DNA of 64,000 nt, from contig OZ007507.1 in NCBI GenBank assembly GCA_963931865.1, positions 8,880,689 through 8,944,688 of the forward strand, read 5' to 3'. The DNA comes from Axinella damicornis (lineage: Eukaryota > Porifera > Demospongiae > Axinellida > Axinellidae). Below, piece by piece: positions 21,525 to 33,500 of the stretch. Position 1 is the stretch's first letter, and the number at the start of each line of letters is the position of its first letter. The position numbers were made by a program, and so were the translations under genes. The notes beneath the pieces were generated by a model that did no database searches, had not been told where the DNA came from, and saw nothing but the letters and a program-made list of their open reading frames with translations.

Positions 21525-24500
21525 ATGATGGCGGGAAAACCTCATTCTCCACGAAACTATCTGCTGGCGGGCGGCATTTCCAGGTACAGCCGCTCTGCCA
21601 TGTATAAGAAGGCAGCCATCTACAAGAGGAAGAGGATCGTTAAGGAACCTTCGAAATCAAAGAAGCAGCACTATAAGACGGCGCAAGTAAAGGGAGAAAA
21701 GAACGGAGACAAGCGTGTTATTCTTCTGAGGAAGTCGGTACGCTGGGGAGAGGGAAGGATCGTAATTTATTACCAGTGTTGTTCAGTGTTGCTGTACCAG
21801 ATGAAAGGTCAAGTGGGGTCACTCCGACATGCACCACAGTCACACTATACATGAAAGGGGTGGAGTTGCTGACCATTCTTCCATAAGATAAGGCGGGGCT
21901 AATCCGACGGTGGGGTAATTCCGACAGTTGGCTGCCTTTTGAACAGACAAAGTTTGGTAATTCTTCTGTGGTTACCGCAGGGTAGGTTGATCGTCAGCTT
22001 ACCCTGTAGTACCACAGAACAATTACCAAACTTTGACTGGTAACAAAGGCAGCCAACTATCGGAATTACCCTGCCGTCGGAATAGCCCCGCCTTACCTTA
22101 TGTATTTGGGACAATAGTCAGCCGCTCAAAAAGAACTTTTGGCCACTGGTCGTGACTGAGACTAGAGAGTGACTGCCCCCTTGCAGTAGTCACCCTTGTA
22201 TCACATGTAGAAGTGTTTGTGACTGCTATCGAAGTGATCAGTAGGGTGCCATCCATACCGATATACATGCATGTAAGATCTTAGTCTCTGTACCAGACCC
22301 TAACTCGCACGCTGAAGTTGGGTCTGGTGCACTTGCATACACAAAAATTTGAACTCCGCGGAACTCCGCAGTTGATTGCTGTTCGATTACATATCTTTTC
22401 ACACAAACACGTGCTCATCGCAGTGAGATACAGACAGCAATCGAAGAGACATTCACCAAGATTGGATACCCCGCAGCGAATCCTGAGGAGCTGGAAGCTG
22501 TGAAGGAGTTTATGAAAGGGAAATGCGTCTTCATTTCTACGCCATATGGCAGTGGAAAGTCCCTCCGCTACGGTAGTCTGCCACATGTGTTCGACTAGCT
22601 AGCTATTTGCACAGCGGTTCCACACCAATGTCTATTGTTGTTTTCGTAAGCCCTCTGAAAGCGCTCGTACTGGATCAGGTAACATGTAAACATCTTGTAC
22701 ACACAGGGCCAGGTATCAGCTGCATTCTGGTGTGCCCTACTTCGCTGCATAATCGGTCCAAAGCTGCAGTAGCACTCTCCGAGTTAGAACATTCTGTCGG
22801 TTCTTGCAATCATCGATCTGAGAGATGACAAGGATCGCAAGGTCTACTGCCTGAAGCTGTAGTGGTTGAATTTTCTGGCACCTACTTGTATATTAATCAG
22901 CACCTCAATTATCACTCAGGAAACCTGTATACGTCAGCGTATCCATAAACAGTTTATGTATGCAAGTGCACCAGGCCCTACTTCCGCATGCGAGTTAGGT
23001 AGGGTCTGGTACCGAGGCTGGTAAGATCTGTACCAGTGAAGTCAGCACACACTTATCTATTACCAGGCCCTGCCCAGCTTTTCTTCGGTTGTAGTCGTGG
23101 TATCCTTCCTCACGTGAACATGACATGATCAATAAAGAGGCAAAACTATTCAGAATGAAAAGAGGAGTTTCGCGTATTGTTCAACCAACTACAGGTTCAA
23201 CACTTGGTGTGTATGACAATTGCCCCCCACTAGCTAGATGTGTGGTACGTTACCTTGTTCATTACAGTTGCGGCAAGGGCGTATCGAGCCGCCGAAGGCA
23301 GCAAGAGGGCATGCAACTCCTATAGCGCACGTATATATGACATAGTGCTGAGTGTTACTATAAATAGCATTTCCGGTTAGCACGTGAAATTGCGTGCACA
23401 GTACTGTTACGAACGTTCGATTGAACTTTTTCATGGGCAAGGAAGATGAGTGCTACCGATTTCGGTATAGAAACGCCATCCAAGCGACCTCTAGCCCAAG
23501 TACTTATTCTGGTCCAGGTACCTCTCCCACTAGTGTAGCAGGCCAGATTTGGAGAAAGTATTGCCGGATGCAAGCCAACATTCACCGCTCTCAACAATAG
23601 CACAACAGCTTGATGTTTGCTGTGTGTAAGTTGGAGGGAGGGAATTATAGCATCGAAAGGAGCTCTCGCTAGGTAGCTAGGTCCTTGTCAAAGATGAACG
23701 CTGCAGACGAATGCCAGCTAGCCATCTCTGTGCAAAAGTGACTGCATAGGGGGCGTGCGTCGACGGTTCACGTGCTTATATAGTCAAAATTCTATATTTA
23801 GTAACACTCAGCATTTTGCCGTCTATGAACGTTGCATGCCCTCTCGCCGCCTCCGGCGGCTCAATGCGCCCTTGGTTGCGGTCAATAAAAGGTTTACGTT
23901 CCATTGTTGTAGTAGGGAATGCTCCGTATTTGATGGCCCGCGAAGCGTAATACGATAACAGTACAATTGTTGTGTATTTACAGTATTGTAGTCCGATAAA
24001 TGGTTTTGACGTGAGGTTGACAATCTGTTCTGTCAATCGCATATCTACCAAATCTACATGTATATATCAAATACCATGCATATGACGACTATGAGAGAGG
24101 AACTGAAGGCTCTTCTCGAAAAAGTGGTACATTGTGTAAGTGCTTGTAAAGTTCTGAAGGCTCTTCACGAAAAAGTGGTAGGCACTGCAGAAATACTCGT
24201 ACCTAGTCCTTGCCTTAGTGTTGGCCTATTCACCCCAGCATTTGTCACTTGCAGTTTATGAACCGTTTGTCCTGCCTGTAAACCGTTCAGCCAGTTTATA
24301 AACTGTTTGCCCTGCCCATTTTTTTTAATGTGACTACTTCCACGTGTTTGTCGAAAGCATGTCAACTAGATTACAAACTGGAAGACCTGTCATATTGATT
24401 TGCCCCCCCCAAAGTGGCCCCCCTGGAACTAGTAAACGCTTGAAATATATATATAGACCCATTGTTAAGAAATGTATTATGTTCTCATCTACTTCCCCCT

Positions 24501-27500
24501 CATTTGCCTATGTGAGTAATCCGGCGCCAGACAGCTCTGTGGAGAGCTGCTGCTCCTCGATTGCGTCCACTTCAGCTAATGCTCCCCGATTGCATCATAT
24601 CAAGCCGCTTCCACTGCTGCTCCCCGTTTACGTCTGCTTCAGCTGCTGCTCCCCGATTGCGTCCGGCGCTTCAACTGCTGCTCCCCGATTGCGTCCGGCG
24701 CTTCAACTGCTGCTCCCCGATTGCGTCCGGCGCTTCAACTGCTGCTCCTTGATTGCGTCCGGCGCTTCAACTGCTGCTCCCCTGCTTGTCTACTTTTGCA
24801 TTTACATGAAAAGCAGTTTTGTGTATGCTGCACGCGGCTTTCGAGCTGTGTCTCTCCGACAGGATGACCGATTGCTTTGAAATTCGCTCTGCAAGCAAGG
24901 GGATCTATTACGATTTCCGGTGCTAACTCAAAATGCGGGATGTGCAGGGTATTTGCTCAGCAGGTCATATGTGTAGGTACAAATCATCAGAATTAGCTTG
25001 CAAAGTTGTTTCAATGGTACTTGTCTACGAGGGGCAACCGCACTCCTGGAAGGCGCGTTGCAACTCGCTGGTTGCGCAAGCTAATAGGTATTGCAGCTCA
25101 TTCCAATTAACGCACATGTCACGTGAGGACCACACTCGAGCTTGGTCGATCGATCGAGTCAGCAATGGCGTCTAAAAGGGAAGGCAAGAACTTATTACAG
25201 CGCTCACAACTCTGCCAGCACAGTGAGTTTCGGCATGTGAGCGTCAGTGAGCGACTGCGATCACACCTGTGTGGTCAGAATCTTTGTGGGGCCTTCGTAA
25301 GAGCTGTACTGGCAAAGAACTTCGAAAAGAGCGATCGAGCAATGGCGGCCGATGGCACTACAAAAGCGCTTGTATCTCCACCACTAAATAGTGAATTTAA
25401 GCACCAAAATTGTATGGTGAGGACAGTGCATGTTATAATTAGTGACCACGACGGTGCAGTCAGAATCTTTGTACGCCATTCCTATCACTCGAACTAATTA
25501 TTTACATTAATTATTTATGCGGCACAATTTTTCCCCTACCAGGAGTGTAATATTATTATGCAATCTGCATGCTCCGTCACCATGCACCTGCAGTAATCCA
25601 CATTGCTAAGCCATCGTAGATCTAGTTCCCAGCCTCTTGTAGTCGTGTTAGTCCAGTTATTTTCTCTATGCAGCCCCGCTACTACCCAACTGAAGATGTG
25701 GGCCGAAAGCTTAGATCACGCAAGAATCCTAAGCCTGCTAGGTTACGACAGTCCATCACCCCGGGGACAGTTCTGATTCTCTTGTCAGGGTGCCACAAGG
25801 GAAAAAGAGTGGTGTTTCTCAAGCAGCTGTCATCAGGGCTGTTGCTGGTCACTGGTAAGTGACACTTTATACGCAAAGGTGGGTAGTTACTCATCTACTG
25901 AAGATTTGTCACTTGTGTAGGGTGACTTAACTCTTTACCAACCATTGACCCGTCATGAGTTCCTATAAGCCCATAAGAATTTATGTGGGGAATTTAAGTT
26001 AACCCTTTGGACGCTGGAGTGGGAATTATAAAACCTGCTTACAGAAGTCATGATTATCAAGTCAACAGGTCCAAGTGGCATGTGTGCTAACTTGTCTAAA
26101 AGCTGAGTCAGCAGCTTGATTAGCATAAATAGTAAGCTTGTTGATTGAGAGTTTAGTTGTGTGATTTGAAGCCATTTTCTGAGGCTACAATTGCTAGGTA
26201 TTAGCTACTTGAAAAGAAGCCTTGGTATTTACTGCCTCACCTGATTCCTGTGTTATTTGTAAGTACAGTCGATTGCAGCTGCGTTTGAACATCGCGTATT
26301 GCGTGGATTGTCATGGAGGCTGTGTTCTGCAAGCATGACACTCACGCAAAGTGCCTGCATGGCTTCCAGACTCTTGTGTATTCAAGGCCGTGTCATTTCC
26401 ATGAATCTCCACCCACGGAAAGTTCTCGCCGCACACGGTCACCCAATACGCAGTGTTCAAACGCAACTGCGATCGACTGTAGAACAGCTGCCTGGAGTGA
26501 AAAGCGGGGTCATTCTCTGCCTCTGCTCGTGAAAAACCTCTATGTTTGACGTTGTTGACTTAATTCACACGTACTCGATCTAGTACCGTTCCTTCCTGCC
26601 TTTCTGGAGTGAAGATGTCTGTGAAAAGGTGGGGCCTAGCCTTCTTACTGTTGGTTATAGAGGGGCATACCCTCAAATCTCGTTAAGCTTCGTACCTTCG
26701 CATGGTAAGCACTCGAAAGTATATATACGCTCACCGTGTTCAAAAGGTTAACTTAATATGGTTGGTAATGAGTGTCAAAGGTGGCGCCCAGGTCACTGAA
26801 ATGTCGCCTGACACTTGGCCTTGATGATGGCATTTGGTCAATTCCCATTTGGTTAACTCTCTGGGCGCGGGAGGCATATATATACAAGTAATAAAAAACA
26901 TTTGAAAATGTAACAGGATGTAGGGATACCAGAACGGCAAAAAGTAAGGAAACAAGGTAGGGATGATTGCACAAAACAGTGAAGTATACAACCCCCCTAC
27001 AGAAATCTTTTTCCATATACGTGTATAATGAAAAAAGATGTGTAGGGGGATTGTATACTTCACTGTTTTGTGCAATCATCCCTACCTTGTTTCCTTACTT
27101 TTTGCCGTTCTGGTATCCCTACATCCTGTTACATTTTCAAATGTTTTTTGTCTCGGCACCGAAGTGCCGAGACACAGTGCTGGATGCGTAGGTACGTACG
27201 TACGTACGTGCGTACGTACGTACGTACGTACGTACGTACGTGGTACGTCGCTTTTCGCAATGCGCCCGCGCAAGTGCTGCATGCATGCCTTAATAGGGTG
27301 TCAAACGTATTTATAGCCTGCAAGTAGATCTTCAAAATTGATTATGGGTTTGAATGGCTGCTCATGAATCCTCTTACCAAGACTGCTGCTACGTAGCTCT
27401 AATACTTAATTCAGGACAATGAATACTCACCCATCCAGTGTGCTGCACTCAGCCATCCCAAGTGCATACTAAAGCTCACTCAGCTCTAGCTAGCTAGCTA

Positions 27501-30500
27501 TAGGCCTATAGATAAGTGCTGAAAGAATTGGCCGAGGTGTTGACTAACTTACATCAAGCCCAGACACGACCATACTGCTTTCACCCTTTGGGTGAACATT
27601 CCGACCCACCCCTTGCTCACACAGAACCTCCAAGGATATTGACACTCACTTGAGCTGAAAGTCTCGTAGCTAACAGGTTTTGCAGTCATAATAAAGGGTT
27701 AAGCAGCTGCCATGTCCTCTGCATGATTCTAGCTGATACCAAGTCGTGCCGAGACACATCAAGTCTTTTAAAGACTCACTTGTTATTACTTGTTCATGTC
27801 TTTTTTTTTTTAGCAGCAGTGCATGCAATTTGCCATCACAGAGCAGAAGTCGGTGTCCTCACAGGTAGTATATAGGAGCCCTTGCTTTGGTATATGGACA
27901 ATATTGACTCCGGTATTTACATTGGCTGAAGAATCAGACCCAAGTCAACCCTTTTCTGGATGGATACTAAGGCAGTAGTACCTAATCCCTGTCTGAACTT
28001 TGAAGACCATAATATTATTCACTAGCTATACCAGAAGTAGCAAGATTTATAAAATTGTTGAGTCTTTAGATAGGCATTCAGCCTTCTCACAGAACACAGT
28101 AGGTAGTAACATACATAAATTATACGCAGGGTAACCAGAGTTTAGAATTTACCTTGGCTTTATGAAGATGTCAACACAACGGCGCAAGACACTTCTAATT
28201 CAGCAATCTTGAGTAATAATTACGTTTGTTGCTAAGTGATCGCGCATGCGTACAAACGAGAAAATGGCGTGACTAAAGAAGCCATAGTTATTGAGTGGGC
28301 AGCTGCAGCTGCCTGGTGAAGACTTGGAGGTTGCGAAAAAGCGATGGCCAGGTGCACTACTCGGTGTGAAATGCTGCTGTTTCGTGCGAAAACCATCATG
28401 AGAGATTGAGTCGACGTTGAGCTAGCCCGTCTGAAGAAGAAGAAAGAAGAAGAAGAAGAAGAAGAAAGAAAAACAATTTGCCCGTTTTGCGAGTACCTGG
28501 TGTGGTACTTTCGTGACGGTTTTTCCCGACGCGAGGAGTCTTGTTGGTCATGAAAACACTCGAAGATGAACGGTAGGTGGTTATAAAGGCTTATAAGTGT
28601 ACCGTTTCTGAGATTTGGAGAGATTTTTTTGTATTGACATATATTGCGTGTACGTCGTATCCCTACATACAGAGTCTACCGACTCTGTGATGCACACACG
28701 CGCCTACCGCTCCCCGCGGGAGGCATATATATATGCCTAAGCGATTATGCGTACTCTATGGCCTCCCCGCGCAAGGGGTGGTCACTCCCATATGCGCAAT
28801 ACTTAGAGCTGCGACCGGGGTCACAATGCGGTCACTGGGTCACCAAGGTTTTTTCTGTGCAGTCACAGGGTCACGAAGGTTTTTCCAAGCGGTCACAGCC
28901 TAAATTTTAACATTTTAGAAATCGCTGCAAACAGAAGAACGTACACAAGTTAGCTAGCCAGTGTTTCAGTTATGCAGCAGCAATGGCAGGAGGTATATGT
29001 CGAGCGCTCCGAGCCGTGTACTTCGCGCTAGGTCGTCGCTAGCGCTAGTCGACGTCATGACGTCATGTCGAGCGTGTCAGGCATGCACGTGCACAGCACG
29101 CACTTTACACGTGATCTTTCGAGGTAGCTTTACTAACTAACCGTTAAAATTTATACCAGATCGCAGAAGTGTGTTGCTGAATACTCCACGTCTCACAGTC
29201 TCCTTCGCTCCATGGCCGCCTCTGCGCTGCTTTAATCCGCCAGCGTGACAGCCTTTGATTGACAGCCTTCGATTCAGCTGAGCAGTACGGTACGGTACAG
29301 TTGAGAGGTCACAGGGTCACGAATAATTTTACGGTGCGGTCACGGGGTCACCAGCGATTTTGAGGGCCGGTCACGAGGTCACAGCCGAATTTAGGCGGTC
29401 ACAATTTGTGACCCCGGTCGCAGCTCTAAGTATTGCGCATATGGGAGTGACCACCCCTTGCCGCGCTTACCTGTTTGACGATCGCCGACTTTCTTCACAC
29501 AGACCGGTACCTAAGGGGCTGCCCCGATCTGCCAGACCAATAATCAATCAAAGTCTACAGGTTAATATTATTCATGCACTGTTAAAATAACCGCAAGCAG
29601 CTGTCATTTATTGTCACGCGACTTTAAAACTGTAAACACGGCTAGCGCTATTTTACTTTGCACGGATGACTGCGACGATGGTGGCAAGTGGCAAGAAGAC
29701 AAATATGAACACTTGATGGGGTTGTGGGGAGCTGCAGAAGAGTGACAGTGACAAGATATAACCGACAACGCTGTAATAGGCGTGGTCTTCGTTCTTCTCG
29801 CTTGTGACAGCCGCGATTCCTCCTGTTCTGTGGAAAAGATGGCACAATGAAGGTACTTCATTCATTTCCGTATTAGCCAGATGGTAGACTCGACGGGAAC
29901 GTCGCTATAGGGTGGCAAAATAGTCATTTTTCGCAGCTGTTACTAATGATGCTTATATCACACATGCACGGTCGCGTGATGCGGAAGTTATGAATAATTA
30001 ATGACCGCTCCCAAAGAGTTAATTCCCATTCGGTGAATTCCCATTTCGTCAATTCCAACTTTGTCGATTTCACTTCATCAACTCCAACAGTACTTGAGAA
30101 AGTCTGTATTAATCAAAACGGGGGTGAATTAAATTAATACTGCATAGCAAATGTGCAGAGTATGACAACAATGGGTTGTGAGACTTTTCTCCATCAATGT
30201 ACCGTGTAGTGGGTTTCTTTTGTTGGTGAAAACGTTTGCAAATTTCGTGTTTCTGTGGCAACCAACCTGGATCACTGCAACATGTCGAGTACTAGCTGAT
30301 TATGCCCTGTTTGCTTTTTTTTCCAGCGCGCTGACTCCGTTTTTGGTCCAGCATCACCACTGGCAAAAAAGTACAGGTACTACAGATCTATCCAGCACGA
30401 CAGGGTGACGAATCCTACACAAGCGAGCGACGTATACGACTACTTTACTCCCAAACAGAAGGCGCAGATATCAAAACGATATGCCAAACATGGGGTGACA

Positions 30501-33500
30501 GCTCTTTCACTATGTACTGTTAATAAGCCTGTATGTCTAATGTAGCTGTAGAAGTTCAATTCCTGGAATTTCGACTAATCCAATTAAGTGGCAGCTCAGG
30601 ACACTAATTATTTGCTATGATTCCAATGTACCAATACCAGGAAATGTACTTATCAAAACAACACAGTTCCAAATACACATTTACAAAATTATTACTGGAT
30701 TGGGCAGTATTTCCTGGAATACAAGTCCTTGGTCACAAACAATTGAGCTCTGAAATTCAGCACTCGAAATTCAGAAATTCAGAAATTCAGCACTCAGCTC
30801 GTGCCATCGTGGTTGATGATGCTCATTTCATTTCTTGGCCGTGCATGAAAAAGCTTGCCAATGCTGCCAGTGTACAAAATGGTGACAAAGCTGTGAGTGC
30901 TTACATTACTCTCGATTGCTAGGAGGAGCTTATGATTCATTGCTGATATTGACTTCATTACTGTGATTGCCATTATATTTGTGGGGTCGATCTGCCCCAC
31001 TTCAGTCGTGAAATCACTGTAGGTATAGAATGCATTGTGATGAGCGGACGTTTTTTCAGGCATGGCATAGACAGTTTATAGTAGGACATTCATATGGGTG
31101 TTGAGAGTTGAGATAGGCATTCACCCTGCTCACAGAATACAGTATAGGTAGCAATATAGCTAAATCATGCATACAGGGACTAACCTGCAGTCTTATAAAG
31201 AGTGCTTCGTTTGATTGACAAAGTACTCCTGGTACTCCAACTAACCCAGTGAACATGGGCTCACATAATGTCAGACCAACACCGGTATTGGTCCGACATG
31301 ATCTGACACTAACAAATTTCCGGGTGGGAAGCTAGGCTTATGATCTTTCGGTGTGGGGTGGTAATCTGAGGGAATGTACATGTATGTAGTTATGTATGTC
31401 TCATGTGTCTGAAATCTTCATTATTGTGGCCCCTCAGCGAATTCACTCTGTCACAATACCTGTGAAACCAGTGGGTGGAGGTAGCACTGCAAAAGTGATT
31501 ATGGGTTTTGCATGGTTTCGCCGCTTCATGAATAATATTATACTTACATGAATAATATTATACTTACAAGACTGTGAATACAGTGACTGTGTGGCCTAGT
31601 GGTTAAAGCACTTGACTGTGGTGTGAGAGGCCACAGGTTCGAGTCCCACCAGTTGCGCCTAGGAAGGGTTTTTCTCCAGGCTTTCTGGTTTCCCTTCCCA
31701 GGAGAGGCTTCAAATAAGCATTAAATTGCTTTCTGCCAATCCTGCCCATCTGGGGAAATGTTCCTAAAGAAAAAAAAAATAAATAAAAAAAATAATCCAA
31801 TTTGTAAAGTAGGCAGGAGCTATGTTCACTGTGTGACTTCCCACTGCGTATTCAATTAACCCATTACCAGAAATGTGTGCGCATCTAGAACCGGCCCTGG
31901 CCCTAATGTACCCTAAGCCGCCTGCCGGACCAATAGCCACTTCGCAATTAACCGGCCAATAATATTATGTCAGTCAGTGGACGGCCATATCAGCGCTTCG
32001 CCTGGAATATGGCTGATGACCGACTGTTATAATGCACTCTGCTAACCTCAAGACTCTCCTACCTTTCAAACTCCCTGACTATACCTTCGCTTCTCATTTT
32101 CAGATTTACGTTCGGTCCCAGACATTCTTTACATGGGGGACGAAGCGTAAAACATGGCAAATATTTCCACTCTAGCTACTGCAGCACAGAAAATGTGTCC
32201 AACCTCCTCTGAAATAAGCCGTTCGCGCTCAAAAGTTAATTAACAGCTACTCAGTCAGCCAGTAGTCCTTCACTCTTCCCCCCAGGTCCTTTCTGCATTA
32301 ATGGAGTCCCCCTCCGTCGTGTGAATCAGGCATATGTGATTGCAACACAAACGAAGGTGGACGTGGCTGGGATGGTATTGCCAGAGCGTCTCACAGATGA
32401 GTACTTCAGACGTACCCCGACAACAAAGAAGCCGGGAGAGGACAGTAACCTCTTCTCAGACTCGAAGCAAGTAAGAGTTCCATACAAGATGTTGTTGTGT
32501 GTGGGGGGGGGGGGGTTCAAATTTACCGTCTAAGATTGAATCTGCAGTCATTCCACCAGTGACAAGTGTACAGGGATTATAATTAAAAGTCAAAATGCTA
32601 GTGCATTCCAAGTATAATTTGGGTACCGAACTTCTGGTTAGTTTGCATGGGCTATATCCATGAATGGAGCAGCTGTGTGCAGCAGGTTTGCCAGCGGTTT
32701 TACTTTACACTCTACAACCCACATATCAAGTGGTAGCCTCTAACTGCTTGACCCGGAGAAGCCGTTGTGGCCGGATGGTTCAATTGGCCTTGTGTTCAAA
32801 TAAGCTCAGCCGGAGCCGAATTGCTAGCCACTTAGATCTTCGCACTTCGCTAATGCGTTCACAATTACCACCGAACAGCTTCAGGTGCAACCGGATGTTC
32901 TATTTTCAAGTATTCTGCCCGCACCGCTGGCGCCTATTGAAGTTACACGCTCTTACTCCTGGGGTGCCATCTACATATGCGCTCTTGCCTGCGCGATAAT
33001 TATGCCGTGTGCAATTGTGCAAGTAAAGCTACCGCACGGCGTATGTGCATATGATTGCACGGGGCGATCACCCTGCGCACCCTGCGATCGCCATGCACGA
33101 TAATACGCGGTGCGGAATTGTGCACTTATGCTTCGATTTCTACTCGCAACTGACACATGTATGTTCGTCACACTTAAATTTCCGTCGCTCTTGAGTTGCG
33201 TGTGGGCGGTTTCTGCAGTCTCATCCCCAGACTACTGGTATGCGTTTTTGGAGGCACGTGCACACGTGTAGGCCCCGCATTGTGGACCTTTACTGGCACT
33301 ATACGATGAACTAGGTGAGGTCTGCTGGTAGTATCATGCATAGTAGCCTCATTCCCAGGCCGCGCGGGAGGAGAGAAGACGGCCTGGTATCTACTGCTCG
33401 CGCAAGCGCCGCTATTTCCGGTATATTTCCGTAAAATTGTAAGGTTTATGTTGTCATTCCACGTGGGTCATTTCCGGACCGAATATTCAAGGTCTAATCT

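Noticed and set aside
24344..24880. 178-codon open frame
   Set aside because: Most of it is the 32-bp tandem repeat.
31590..31665. Functional tRNA gene
   Set aside because: Promoter boxes are good, but the cloverleaf does not close and a SINE body with A-rich tail follows.
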